Source: Candidatus Poribacteria bacterium (GTDB lineage: Bacteria > Poribacteria > WGA-4E > WGA-3G). From it: a DNA stretch of 64,000 bases. A program made the position numbers and the translations under genes. The stretch lies in the NCBI GenBank assembly GCA_026706025.1, contig JAPOZO010000095.1, positions 1 through 64,000 on the forward strand. Direction: 5' to 3'. Positions 35,282 to 43,956 of this stretch are shown piece after piece. Every line of letters starts with the position of its first letter. Position 1 is the stretch's first letter. The notes beneath the pieces were generated by a model. The model was not told the origin of the DNA and ran no database searches. It saw only the letters and a program-made list of their open reading frames with translations.

Positions 35282-36616
35282 ATGATGATTCGCGATGTCC
35301 TCCTCTCTGAATACGGAAAAATTTCAAGTATACCGTCCCCGGTTAATCAATTGATGACCGATTTTGCTGTCGGTTTTCGAGACGGATGCGACATCAACCT
35401 CGGTGTCGGATATGTCAATGAACGGACAATTCCGCACCAACAGATTCAAATTGCCTGTGAAAAAGTTCTCGCTCACCCCGAAAAGTATCGTGCTGCTCTG
35501 AATTACGGCGGCGCGCAGGGTTCCCCTAACCTGATTGCGTCGCTCAGACGGTTTCATATTGAGAACCGCATTGGCGGCATCACTGAACAGACACTAAATA
35601 ACCGAGATATTGTTATCGGTGCGAACGGCGCAACGAGTTTGTTGGAGAGCATCACCCACCTGCTCCCTGCTGGTATCATATTTACCGCAGACCCGATGTA
35701 TTATATCTACTGCAACGACTTGGAGCGGAAAGGTTTCAAGGTTGTAGCGATCCCCGAAGATGACGAAGGTCTTGACACCGAACGTCTGAAGGCAAAACTC
35801 GCGGCACTTGGTAAGGAAAAAGAGGCTATCCGTTTTTTCTACGTTGTGACCGTAAATAACCCCACCTGCACAATCCTGTCCAATAACCGTAAACGCAAAC
35901 TCGTCGATATTGCTACCCGACTATCCTACGAAGTTGGACGGAAAATCCCACTCTTTTTTGATAACGCGTATAGTGACCTTGTACACGACAGTACCGTCGA
36001 ACCTTTGGTGTCCGCCTTACGCTATGACACACTCGGCATTGTCTACGAAGTCGGCACCTTGTCAAAGATTCTTGCCCCAGGGCTGCGCATTGGCTATCTC
36101 ATCGGCTCTAAAGGTCCCTTTCTCAAGAGTATCATCCAGCGTACAAGCGACATCGGTTTCAGTGCACCGTTAATCAATCAGGAGATTGCAAGTTACCTGC
36201 TCGACAACGGTATTGAAACACAAATTGAGAGGGTTAATAACGGCTACCAACAGAAGGCGAAACAAGTGAAAACGTGGATGGCGAAACTGCTTGGTGATAA
36301 TATTCAGGAATGCCGCGGTGGGAGTGCGGGATTCTACTTCTATTTGACACTGGCAAATATCGCAACAGGCGCAACCTCCGACTTTTTCAAGTTTCTGACG
36401 CGAACAACTGGACACGAAGCCGTCGATGGTCCTTCGGATGCCCAACACCCAAAAGTAATCTACATTCCGGGTGAACACTGTGTCCATCCAAACGGCGATA
36501 TGGTTGAGGTCGGGAAGCGGCAGTTACGCATATCTTACGGGTTCGAGGAACTCCCACAGATTCACACAGCGTTGAAACTCATGAAATCGGCGATAGCCTA
36601 TAGCCAAGAAAATTGA
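35282..36616 (+). CDS. PLP-dependent class I/II aminotransferase
   Basis: 444 residues. Fold-type I marks are 'LGVGYVNERTIPHQQIQIA' (about 40-58), 'LNYGGAQGSPNLIASLRRF' (about 76-94), 'VIGANGATSLLESI' (about 113-126), 'VVTVNNPTCTIL' (Asn-Pro, about 188-199), 'LFFDNAYSDL' (PLP-ring Asp and Tyr, about 221-230) and 'EVGTLSKILAPGLRIGYLIG' (about 258-277) with the Schiff-base Lys and the Arg after it. It resembles the multi-substrate aminotransferase/MocR-type C-terminal domain, without a DNA-binding part. The amino donor is not predictable. The start ATG (doubled, ATGATG) is 11 nt after the epimerase gene. Confidence 0.88.
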   Translation: MMIRDVLLSEYGKISSIPSPVNQLMTDFAVGFRDGCDINLGVGYVNERTIPHQQIQIACEKVLAHPEKYRAALNYGGAQGSPNLIASLRRFHIENRIGGITEQTLNNRDIVIGANGATSLLESITHLLPAGIIFTADPMYYIYCNDLERKGFKVVAIPEDDEGLDTERLKAKLAALGKEKEAIRFFYVVTVNNPTCTILSNNRKRKLVDIATRLSYEVGRKIPLFFDNAYSDLVHDSTVEPLVSALRYDTLGIVYEVGTLSKILAPGLRIGYLIGSKGPFLKSIIQRTSDIGFSAPLINQEIASYLLDNGIETQIERVNNGYQQKAKQVKTWMAKLLGDNIQECRGGSAGFYFYLTLANIATGATSDFFKFLTRTTGHEAVDGPSDAQHPKVIYIPGEHCVHPNGDMVEVGKRQLRISYGFEELPQIHTALKLMKSAIAYSQEN

Positions 36617-36668
36617 TAGCCCTCAATAGGCGCGCTTATAAGACAATATCCCAGAAAGGAAATTGAAA

Positions 36669-37430
36669 ATGCGATTGAAAGATAAAGTTGCGTTATTCGC
36701 TGGTGCCGGTTCAAATATGAGCCGCGCAACCGCGCTACTTTTCGCACAAGAGGGCGCGAAGGTAGTCCTCGCCGCACGCACGACAGAGACAATGAACGAA
36801 ACAGCAGAACGCATCCGTGCCAACGGCGGCGATGTACGAACGCATCAGACCGATTTGACGGACGCAACACAGGTAGACGCACTGGTTGACGCTGCCGTAG
36901 CAGAATTTGGTGGCGTTGACTGCCTTATCCACGCAGCGGGTGGGTTCTTCTCAACCGAACACGATATTACGGCAATGGAACCAACGTACTGGGACGGGGC
37001 ATTACAAAATAACTTGCAAACACTGTTCAACCCTATACGTCGGCTTGTCCCGATTTTAGAGGCACGCGGCGGTGGATGCCTAATTACGATCTCTGCGGGT
37101 GAACGGGTACGGCAAGATGCAAACAGTGCTTATGCTGTCGCGAAGGCCGGGATGGTAGCGGCAGCGAAAAACCTCGCGAAAGAGTTGTATGATAAAAATA
37201 TTCGCGTCCACGCGTTATCTCCAGGTATTATATGGGATCCATTACCAGACGGAGCAATCGCGCCAGCATCAGCACAGCTGGAACGACTCGGGAACCCGAT
37301 TGATGTCGCCTATGCAGCACTCTGGCTCTGCTCGGACGAGGCGGCGTGGGTCACGGGATTGGAGTTGACGATTGATGGTGGCGATTCGCTATTCATAGAT
37401 TCGCCAATTCGACGGGAGGTTTTGGCGTAA
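36669..37430 (+). CDS. SDR family oxidoreductase
   Basis: 253 residues from the ATG at 36669, chosen because AAAGGA lies 8 nt before it. A TTG two codons earlier is less supported. This is a classical short-chain dehydrogenase: a cofactor loop 'FAGAGSNMSRATALLFAQEGAKVVLAAR' (less usual than TGxxxGxG), 'HAAGG', a Ser in 'ITISAGERV', the catalytic pair in 'SAYAVAKAG' (Tyr-x3-Lys) and 'LTIDGGDSLF' near the end. The Arg after the second strand suggests NADP preference. It lies 52 nt after the aminotransferase and probably ends that transcript. Confidence 0.9.
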   Translation: MRLKDKVALFAGAGSNMSRATALLFAQEGAKVVLAARTTETMNETAERIRANGGDVRTHQTDLTDATQVDALVDAAVAEFGGVDCLIHAAGGFFSTEHDITAMEPTYWDGALQNNLQTLFNPIRRLVPILEARGGGCLITISAGERVRQDANSAYAVAKAGMVAAAKNLAKELYDKNIRVHALSPGIIWDPLPDGAIAPASAQLERLGNPIDVAYAALWLCSDEAAWVTGLELTIDGGDSLFIDSPIRREVLA

Positions 37431-37455
37431 TAGAACTGGGGAAAGCTGGCTCCCG

Positions 37456-37596
37456 CTATCTTTTATCCCTGTTTTCTTCACTATTCCGCTCAAGATGTTT
37501 CTCAATCTTATATAGACTCTTTTCAATATCTCTGAGCAACCTGGCTATTATGATTAGAAGAGTCGTAATTACAATAAATGAGATAAAAGCGAGCAT
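37456..37596 (-). CDS. Small single-pass membrane protein, 46 residues
   Basis: An ATG at 37596 opens a 46-codon frame: a hydrophobic helix 'MLAFISFIVITTLLIIIARLL' minus its last residue (about 1-20), followed by a strongly charged amphipathic tail ('RDIEKSLYKIEKHLERNSEE', then NRDKR). GGAG lies about 10 nt upstream of the ATG. It is on the same strand as the adenylyltransferase gene and 139 nt downstream of it. The clean membrane-plus-coil design argues that it is real, but no homologue is recognised and the frame is short. Confidence 0.5.
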   Translation of the reverse strand: MLAFISFIVITTLLIIIARLLRDIEKSLYKIEKHLERNSEENRDKR

Positions 37597-37680
37597 ACCC
37601 AACAAACTCCGCCGTTAGGGGCATTTAGTTTCAAATTAAATCAACTATCGGATTGTCTAAATTTCTCAATCTTTTTTCAA

Positions 37681-37715
37681 ATCCGGCACCGTTACAAACC
37701 GCGCCTACCGAGCTT
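37681..37715 (-). repeat. Degenerate REP-like hairpin
   Basis: On the minus strand GTAG (37708-37705) is followed by GCGCGGTT, TGT and AACGGTGCC. The stem has two mismatches, so this is a weak relative of the hairpin at 51867. Confidence 0.4.
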
Positions 37716-37734
37716 GGGGGTTCAAAACCAGTAT

Positions 37735-38541
37735 CTACCACTGCACCTGACAAAATTCTTCGTAATCAATCAGTTCGTGGATAGTCGGATTTTCGCCGCA
37801 CACCGGGCAATTACTATCTTGTCGGAGTTTGAGTCGGTTGAAATTCATCGTTAGCGCGTCAAAAAGCAGAAGCGTTCCGATTAAGGAATCGCCGATGTCT
37901 AAAAGAATTTTGATCGCTTCAACAGCCTGGATTGTGCCGATGATACCGGGAAGGACACCAAAGACCCCTGCCTCTTGACAACTCGGTACCATTCCCGCTG
38001 GCGGCGGTTCCGGATAGAGGCATCGATAACACGGTCCTTTACCCGGATAGAAGACGGTAACTTGACCTTCAAACTGGAAGATGCTCCCGTGAACAATCGG
38101 TTTGCCGAGCATAACGCATGCATCGTTGATGAGGTAACGCGTCGGTAGGTTGTCACATCCGTCCACAACCAGGTCGTACTGCTCCAGAATCTGGAAGGCG
38201 TTTTCCGAGGTAATCCGTTCAGTGTAAGGGATCACTTTGACATCGGGGTTCATCTCTGCGATAGTGGCTTCCGCGGATTTCGTTTTTGGGATGCCGATGT
38301 CGCTCGTGCCGTGCAAGATTTGGCGCTGCAAATTACTGAGATCAACCACATCGTCATCAATGATACCGAGTGTGCCGACCCCTGCCGCAGCAAGGTAGAC
38401 ACCAACAGGCGAACCAAGCCCCCCTGCACCGATGAGCAGCACTTTTGATTCCAGCAGCTTCGTCTGCCCCATCCCGCCGACCTCGCTGAGGATAATATGT
38501 CGGCTGTAGCGTTCAATCTGTTCGTTGCTGAAGTTAAACAT
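37735..38541 (-). CDS. MoeB/ThiF-type adenylyltransferase
   Basis: 268 residues from the ATG at 38541 (GGGAG upstream, one nt after the stop of the preceding gene). It activates the C-terminal Gly-Gly of a ubiquitin-like sulfur carrier (MoaD, ThiS or similar) with ATP. Blocks are 'NEQIERYSRHIILSEVGGMGQTKL' (about 5-28), 'VLLIGAGGLGSPVGVYLAAAGVG' (about 32-54), 'NLQRQILH', 'VDGCDNLPTRYLIND', and a zinc site from 'CYRCLYPEPP' and 'CPVCGE'. A conserved Cys lies in 'VPSCQEAGVFGVLPG'. There is no C-terminal rhodanese domain. The sulfur carrier is not adjacent; the upstream conserved gene is tightly coupled and may work with it. Confidence 0.92.
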   Translation of the reverse strand: MFNFSNEQIERYSRHIILSEVGGMGQTKLLESKVLLIGAGGLGSPVGVYLAAAGVGTLGIIDDDVVDLSNLQRQILHGTSDIGIPKTKSAEATIAEMNPDVKVIPYTERITSENAFQILEQYDLVVDGCDNLPTRYLINDACVMLGKPIVHGSIFQFEGQVTVFYPGKGPCYRCLYPEPPPAGMVPSCQEAGVFGVLPGIIGTIQAVEAIKILLDIGDSLIGTLLLFDALTMNFNRLKLRQDSNCPVCGENPTIHELIDYEEFCQVQW

Positions 38542-38542
38542 C

Positions 38543-39121
38543 TTATGCTCCCAAATTGGAAAGGAGTTCCGAAATCGGTTTATCTGAATTCGCTGAGATT
38601 CGCAGCGCGAACCGTTCGCGTGCGTCTTCGGAGGTGCGTTCCACCGTGAAATCGTCACCACCGTACATCTGTTGTAAGACAGGTATCAGGTCCGCTTCAA
38701 TAGATGCAGCAACTTCCGATGTATTCGGTGCAATATGGCGGTTGTTTATCATGAACAGGAGATCACCACCGTTGAAATGTACTGCATTTTCCAACTCTGC
38801 CGATGCCTCAAGTTGCTCACATTTGGAAAGCACCTCTGCAAGTGCTTGGCGAATCTTACCAGCGTTATCCCCTTCAACTGCATGCTTCCGGTTGTAGAGG
38901 AAACCGTGTTCGTGGTAAGCGTTATCAATACTATAGTTGGCTTGTTTCAAAATCAACAACACACCCGGTCCCGCATCAACGTGTGAGTAGTCAGCGTAGT
39001 TCAGGTAGTCGTCTGAATCCGCCTCCTCCATCCAGCGATTGAAGACTTTGATGAAGTTGGTGTAGTTGATTTTGCTCTCTTCGGTTGTAAAAACCTTGAC
39101 GTTAATCTGTTGTAGATCCAT
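38543..39121 (-). CDS. Conserved hypothetical protein coupled to MoeB-like gene
   Basis: 192 residues of mixed alpha/beta character. I recall related uncharacterised proteins with the pattern 'DYSHVDAGPGVLLI...YSIDNAYHEHGFLYNRKHAVEG' (about 44-85), but no function or family name. The remaining part has 'LLFMINNRHIAPNTSEVAASIEADLIPVLQQMYGG' (about 124-158). The stop codon is 1 nt before the MoeB-like start, so translation is coupled. A role in sulfur-carrier chemistry is a possibility from position only. Confidence 0.7.
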   Translation of the reverse strand: MDLQQINVKVFTTEESKINYTNFIKVFNRWMEEADSDDYLNYADYSHVDAGPGVLLILKQANYSIDNAYHEHGFLYNRKHAVEGDNAGKIRQALAEVLSKCEQLEASAELENAVHFNGGDLLFMINNRHIAPNTSEVAASIEADLIPVLQQMYGGDDFTVERTSEDARERFALRISANSDKPISELLSNLGA

Positions 39122-39202
39122 TCTGCTAAAAAAATTTCCTTTCGTCAGTGAGTGACAAGGCAGTTAGGGATGCCTATACTGAATAAAAACACTAAGACTT
39201 AT

Positions 39203-39448
39203 CTATTCGGCTGCGAGTTCTTGTACATTCTGTCCATCAATGCTAACAACGGTAACTTGTGTCGCCTCTAACCAGAAAATCTCGCCTTTACTATTACAGA
39301 CACAGACTAATGCGTACTCGCCTTCTTCCACATCAGCCATCAAATTTCCGAGAAAAACATTCGGTTTCGAGGATTGAAAGACCCCGAAACCCGCACCGAG
39401 CATACAGTAACGTTTGCCTGTCTCGTTATGTTTAACGATTGTTGCCAT
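39203..39448 (-). CDS. Conserved small hypothetical protein
   Basis: 81 residues, beta-rich: 'ATIVKHNETGKRYCMLGAGFGVFQSSKPNVFLGNLMADVEEGEYALVCVCNSKGEIFWLEATQVTVVSIDG'. It has no signal sequence or helix and looks like a small barrel or SH3-like fold. It lies 81 nt upstream of the 192-residue gene on the same strand. GGAGAAAT precedes the ATG. The function is unknown. Confidence 0.65.
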   Translation of the reverse strand: MATIVKHNETGKRYCMLGAGFGVFQSSKPNVFLGNLMADVEEGEYALVCVCNSKGEIFWLEATQVTVVSIDGQNVQELAAE

Positions 39449-39538
39449 CTATTTCTCCGTAGGTATACTGCATTTCAGGGTTATTCGCCGAATTGACTGC
39501 TTCTTTATTATAGCGCAAGTTTGCGTGAAAGTCAATTT

Positions 39539-39916
39539 TTATTGTGGCGCGGTTGGTCGCTCTGCCACATGCGCCTTTTGTAAAGTATCGGCTTCAAGGT
39601 TAGCATTTTCGCACGCCAACGGCTTGATTGAAAGTTGATAGCCGAGTGCTTTGAGAACGGTGCCAAGCGCATCAATCAGCGGTGTCTCTTTGTTGGAAAG
39701 CATCTCTGAAAACGCCTGGGGTTCCATATCGGCACGTTTTGCAAGTTCGGAAACGCCACCTTGTGCCTCAACAACAGTTTCAAGTGCCCTTAGAACCACA
39801 GCAAGACTCCTGTAAATGTAGTAGTCGTCAAGAATTGCCTGAAGATAACCAATCGCTTCATCTCGATCAGCAAGTACTTCAATGAGATAGTCGCGCCATA
39901 TTCCCATTTTTCGCAT
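39539..39916 (-). CDS. HTH antitoxin of a RelE/ParE-type module (HigA-like, TIGR02684 type)
   Basis: 125 residues from the ATG at 39916, which overlaps the toxin stop codon by one base (TAATG) and has AAGGAGG 7 nt upstream. The N-terminal helix 'DYLIEVLADRDEAIGYLQAILDD' is typical of the addiction-module antidote family. The HTH is 'GGVSELAKRADMEPQAFSEMLSNKETPLIDALGTVLKALGYQL'. It presumably neutralises the upstream toxin and represses the operon. The toxin-first order matches HigBA-like modules. Confidence 0.9.
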   Translation of the reverse strand: MRKMGIWRDYLIEVLADRDEAIGYLQAILDDYYIYRSLAVVLRALETVVEAQGGVSELAKRADMEPQAFSEMLSNKETPLIDALGTVLKALGYQLSIKPLACENANLEADTLQKAHVAERPTAPQ

Positions 39917-40251
39917 TAGCGAACCTCCTTGTATTGCAACCAATATTCTTTTGCACGTGCAATGTCGCGCGTCTGTGATGACTTGTCACCGCCACAGAGC
40001 AAAAGCACTATTGTCCCACCTACTTGTCCAAAATAGATGCGATAACCTGCCCCAAAGTGAAGACGCAATTCAAAAACCCCCTCACCAACAGATTTGTAAT
40101 CACCAAAATTGCCATCTTCAAACTGAGCAAGCCGCGCACGAATTTGTCTTTGTGTCTTTTGATTCCTAATCGATCTCAACCATTGCATGAAAGGTTGTCG
40201 ACCATTTGGCGTGCGGTAGATTTGTATTTCTCGTGGATGTACGTCACGCAT
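39916..40251 (-). CDS. RelE/ParE-family toxin (HigB-like, TIGR02683 type)
   Basis: 111 residues: 'REIQIYRTPNGRQPFMQWLRSIRNQKTQRQIRARLAQFEDGNFGDYKSVGEGVFELRLHFGAGYRIYFGQVGGTIVLLLCGGDKSSQTRDIARAKEYW' is the addiction-module killer pattern, with conserved 'ELR..GAGYRIYF' and 'LLCGGDKSSQ..DI..A'. It is presumably a ribosome-dependent or free mRNA interferase. The gene lies between the sulfite reductase and the sulfur-carrier genes, on the same strand but after a strong terminator. Confidence 0.92.
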   Translation of the reverse strand: MRDVHPREIQIYRTPNGRQPFMQWLRSIRNQKTQRQIRARLAQFEDGNFGDYKSVGEGVFELRLHFGAGYRIYFGQVGGTIVLLLCGGDKSSQTRDIARAKEYWLQYKEVR

Positions 40252-40292
40252 TATCGACTAATTCATTTCCCCTGGGCAACTTTTGGTAGACT

Positions 40293-40341
40293 AAAAAAGC
40301 GATTGCCTGACCCGCCCGTTTCGGGCGCGGGCGGCAATCGC
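40293..40341 (-). terminator. Intrinsic terminator of the sulfite reductase gene
   Basis: A minus-strand GCGATTGCC/GGCAATCGC stem (40341-40333 with 40307-40299) holds an inner CCCGCGCCCG-type extension and is followed by six T (40298-40293). It lies about 40 nt after the stop codon. Confidence 0.9.
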
Positions 40342-40383
40342 CTTTGTGTGAAACTTAGTTCCGATGAACCACAATCTTAGACT

Positions 40384-42828
40384 TTACTCACCTTTCCGGA
40401 CGGTAAGGCGGTAGTGTTTTCCAACCTTCTTGGTGTCAACAATCTCATGCCCATCATTGCTAAGGCTCTTTGGCACGTTCTCGAAGGGTTCACCATCGTC
40501 AATGGTAACCTCCAGAAGCTGACCGATGTCCATTGTTTCCAAGCGGACTTTTGCTTGGACATAGTTGAACGGGCAGGCAACACCTTTAAGATCGAGGCTA
40601 TCAACGATTTCCTCAACGGGTTTCGTCTCCTTGACAACTCTCGGCTTCCGTGCCGGGCGCGAGCGGCGCTTTTTACGACGGCTCTCTTCCTCTTCTTCCT
40701 GCTTGATGCGCATACGATTATAAACGTTATGCGATTCTTCTACAAAGAGAGTGGCTTCTTCAACCCGACGGTGTGCCAATTCGTGATCGAATGTAGAGAT
40801 ATCCTCTTCCATTGCCTTGAAGATATGCGCACCGTAACCCGGGAAGAAGTTACCGGGTTCAAAGAAGTGCGGGCGGAAGTCGTTGACGGTGGTCGCGTCA
40901 TCAATATATTGCAACCCTACCGTTGTCAAAAGTCCGTCTGCGGCTCTGATCATCGCATTAAAAGCCAACTCCGCGGAATCCTGATATTCACCCTTCTCCA
41001 AGTTCAAGCCAGATTCATAGATAAGCCGATCTGCTTCTTCTAACTTCATAGAGACAAGTGCTACGACCTCTCCTGCGCACTCACCGACACCTGTTTTGAG
41101 CTGGTAATCTTTCGTATCGCCAGTGTCTACATAGAATTCCGGTGCTTCCTCGTAAGTCGGAATCTTATCGTACTTAGATAAAATGGTCTTGATTTCCGCT
41201 TTACCGAGCCGTGCGACGTAATCGGTGAAGGATTCTTCCGCATTTCGTTCCACCGTGTACTTACCGGTTAATTCCTCAATGAACGCCGGAATATATTTGC
41301 CGTGGATTTTTCCAGTGGCAAGTCCATAGGAACTGGCATTCTCGATCATGTGTCCACCGAGTAGTACCTGATAGAAAGGCGCAATATGCTCACCCATCCG
41401 GCGTGAGGAACCGAAGAAACCAATATTCGCGACGTGGTGCTGTCCGCAGGAATTGGGGCATCCGCTGATCTTAATCCGAAAGTCTTTGATTTCATTTTGC
41501 ACACCGGTTTCAATGAAATAGTTTCGTAGGTGCGCTGCCAGACCACGTGAAGAAGAGACACCGAGTTTGCAGGAATCCGTGCCCGGGCAAGCCGTAATAT
41601 CAACCATAGACTCCGCCCCTGGGTCACCGAGACCGATTTCTTTCAATTCGCGATAGAGTGCTGGCAGATCCGTCATCGTCACCCAGCGGAGCACAATGTT
41701 CTGCTCGACTGTGGCACGGATAGTGTCTTTAACGTATTTCCGCGAAATATCTGCCAAATCCCGCGTCTGATCTGCGGTAATATCGCCAAGCGGTAGCGTA
41801 ATCGTCACAAAAGCGTAGCCGGGTTGACTCTGTAACCGCACATTAGATTGATACCAGGCTTCAAACCCTTCGGGTTTCGTGGTACCGTTGAGCTGTGTCG
41901 GTGCTTTGAGAGGACTCTCATCGTAGGCATCTAAATTATCCAAATATGCTGTCCATTCGGGATCATGCCGTAGCGTTTCACGATCTTCAAGCACCAACTT
42001 ACGGAATTCTTCAATACCATATTTGGCGATGACAAACTTTAAGCGCGCCTTATTCCGATTTCTGCGTTCACCTAAACGGGTGAAAACTCTGCAAATTGAT
42101 TGTGAGATTGGCAGGAGTTCCTCTGCGGAGACGAAATCATCAAAGACCTTCGCCTGATGTGGCACCGCACCGAGTCCGCCACCGACATAAAGTTTAAAAC
42201 CGCGTTTGACTTCACCGTCTACCTCTTTAACCGCAGCAACTGCACCAATGTCGTGCATATTTGCTAAGCCGCAAGCGTGTTCTTCACACCCAGAAAATGC
42301 GATTTTGAACTTACGACCAAAGTCTTGGGCATCCGGGTGCCCCAAAAGGAAGGCAGACAACGCCTTAGAATAGGGTGTTACGTCAAATGTCTCATCTTGG
42401 CACACACCACTAAGAGGGCATGCTGTGACGTTTCGCACGACATTACCACACGCTTCTTTTGTTGTGATGTCAACGCTTGCAAGGCGACGCATCAACTCAG
42501 GCGTGTTGTTGATATCCACGTAGTGGTATTGTACATCTTGACGGGTGGTGATGTGGATGATGTTATCCGAAAATTCTTCGGCAACATCCGCGAGCATTTC
42601 GAGTTGTGTCGCTGTAAGCCCGCCGAACGGGATTTTGACACGGATCATCTGCGATCTATCATCGCGCTGCCCGTAAACCCCGTGCCGAAGTCTAAATTCG
42701 GTAAAGAGGGTCTCTTCCACTTGACCGGCTTGGACCCGACCAAGTTGAATCTCATAAATTTCAATTTCGCGGGCAACATCTGGTGGAATAGCCGATGTAT
42801 CGAAGGGACCCGCGTATTCAATAGCCAT
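40384..42828 (-). CDS. Siroheme nitrite/sulfite reductase fused to a C-terminal TusA domain
   Basis: 814 residues. Residues about 10-560 are the two-fold pseudo-symmetric ferredoxin-type nitrite/sulfite reductase. The 4Fe-4S/siroheme ligands are Cys414-x5-Cys420 ('ACPGTDSC') and Cys457-x3-Cys461 ('GCPNSCG'). The N-terminal half has a similar set: Cys137-x5-Cys143 and Cys181-x4-Cys186. Residues about 580-705 are helical with an 'AFNAMIRAADGLLTTVG' HEPN-like pattern. A basic linker (716-735) leads to a TusA-like domain (about 743-812) with the sulfur-accepting Cys752 in 'GVACPFNYVQAKVRLE'. The ribosome-binding site is AAGGAGG before the ATG. Sulfite reduction linked to persulfide relay is inferred; nitrite is the alternative substrate. 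Confidence 0.9.
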   Translation of the reverse strand: MAIEYAGPFDTSAIPPDVAREIEIYEIQLGRVQAGQVEETLFTEFRLRHGVYGQRDDRSQMIRVKIPFGGLTATQLEMLADVAEEFSDNIIHITTRQDVQYHYVDINNTPELMRRLASVDITTKEACGNVVRNVTACPLSGVCQDETFDVTPYSKALSAFLLGHPDAQDFGRKFKIAFSGCEEHACGLANMHDIGAVAAVKEVDGEVKRGFKLYVGGGLGAVPHQAKVFDDFVSAEELLPISQSICRVFTRLGERRNRNKARLKFVIAKYGIEEFRKLVLEDRETLRHDPEWTAYLDNLDAYDESPLKAPTQLNGTTKPEGFEAWYQSNVRLQSQPGYAFVTITLPLGDITADQTRDLADISRKYVKDTIRATVEQNIVLRWVTMTDLPALYRELKEIGLGDPGAESMVDITACPGTDSCKLGVSSSRGLAAHLRNYFIETGVQNEIKDFRIKISGCPNSCGQHHVANIGFFGSSRRMGEHIAPFYQVLLGGHMIENASSYGLATGKIHGKYIPAFIEELTGKYTVERNAEESFTDYVARLGKAEIKTILSKYDKIPTYEEAPEFYVDTGDTKDYQLKTGVGECAGEVVALVSMKLEEADRLIYESGLNLEKGEYQDSAELAFNAMIRAADGLLTTVGLQYIDDATTVNDFRPHFFEPGNFFPGYGAHIFKAMEEDISTFDHELAHRRVEEATLFVEESHNVYNRMRIKQEEEEESRRKKRRSRPARKPRVVKETKPVEEIVDSLDLKGVACPFNYVQAKVRLETMDIGQLLEVTIDDGEPFENVPKSLSNDGHEIVDTKKVGKHYRLTVRKGE

Positions 42829-43058
42829 TCTGGCCTCCTTATTAACCTCAAATTCGTAGTGTGCCTTGATTAATGTCCGATCGTTTTCTATTCAGGCGAA
42901 ACTTGCAAGCCGATATTGCACAGGATCTCCGAGTAGAAACTCTTTAAATAGTATAGTATACCAGAAAAAGCAATAAAAAGCAAACCTAATTTTCGATGCA
43001 GGGTGGGCATCGCGTGTAGATGCCCACATTTTGGAAACAGTAAGGATTGGGAAGCAGA

Positions 43059-43856
43059 TCAATCCGCTTTAATAGCAGCCCAAGTCGTAGTGAGTTTACC
43101 TGAAGGTTCAACATCAGTTGTTGTTCCTAATCCATCATTCATGATCGTTGCAATATCATCAACGCTCAACGCCGTATTGAAGACAGCAACGTCGTCAATG
43201 ATTGCCCCGAGAAACTCACCCCACTGACCGTGCTGTCCAGTTTCTAAATAGATGCCTATTAAAAAGGGTTTGTCAGTTAACGGGTTCCTTCCTATGTTTG
43301 CACCATTGACACCAGAACCAATCTCTTCAGCATCCAGATATACGCCGAACCCTTCACCGTCCCAAGTAACAGCGACATGATGCCAGTCTGTATCTGGTTC
43401 CCAAGCGGCATCTACATAATGAAGCGTAGCCGCCGGGTCATGCGTGTGATGTCGGATGATATTCCCATCCCACCAAAATCCAGGTGCCCAATCATCTTTG
43501 GTTATAACACCCATACCACCGCCGGGGACCGCATTTAATTTAAACCAAAGCGCAATCGTGTGCCCGCCGCCAACGTTTAAAGAGGCGTCGTGCGCAATTT
43601 CGACGTAATCATCTGAACCGTCAAACTTCAAAGCACTGCCAAACATGCCATCAACCCATTCTGCACCACCGTGGATTGTGCCGTTATTGCCCTTCCCAGA
43701 GGCATCTTCGGCGACATCACCACCGCCCTCATTAAAGAGCCATACGCCAACGGCAGTTCCAAAGTCAATTTCAGCGGAACTGATACCTACAAACATCAGG
43801 CTTATAACCATGAAATTGATACATAATAGTTTTAATCTTGCAACCGTAGTTTTCAT
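43059..43856 (-). CDS. Secreted LamG (concanavalin A-like lectin/glucanase) protein
   Basis: 265 residues: a signal peptide (about 1-28, 'INFMVISLMFVGISSAE') and one LamG/Concanavalin-type domain: 'AVGVWLFNEGGGDVAEDASGKGNNGTIHGGAEWVDGMFGSALKFDGSDDYVEIA' and 'GGHTIALWFKLN' (about 35-115), 'WHHVAVTWDGEGFGVYLDAEEIG' and 'FLGAIIDDVAVFNTALS'. It probably binds a sugar or glycan outside the cell. The C-terminal 25 residues after 'TTTDVEPSGKL' look like a sorting or spacer tail and are common in such proteins. It is monocistronic. Unusual hydrophobic character in the tail was not seen. Confidence 0.9.
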   Translation of the reverse strand: MKTTVARLKLLCINFMVISLMFVGISSAEIDFGTAVGVWLFNEGGGDVAEDASGKGNNGTIHGGAEWVDGMFGSALKFDGSDDYVEIAHDASLNVGGGHTIALWFKLNAVPGGGMGVITKDDWAPGFWWDGNIIRHHTHDPAATLHYVDAAWEPDTDWHHVAVTWDGEGFGVYLDAEEIGSGVNGANIGRNPLTDKPFLIGIYLETGQHGQWGEFLGAIIDDVAVFNTALSVDDIATIMNDGLGTTTDVEPSGKLTTTWAAIKAD

Positions 43857-43956
43857 CTTTTATATCTCCCTCATCACTTTCAAAGTGATATTCAGTGAAG
43901 TATTAACTGGCTATAGTTTACGCTAAAAAAATCAAAATTGCCAAAACAGATTAAAG

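Noticed and set aside
42277-42873. 198-residue open frame antisense to the reductase
   Set aside because: It overlaps the reductase coding sequence, and the reductase frame has clear family motifs.
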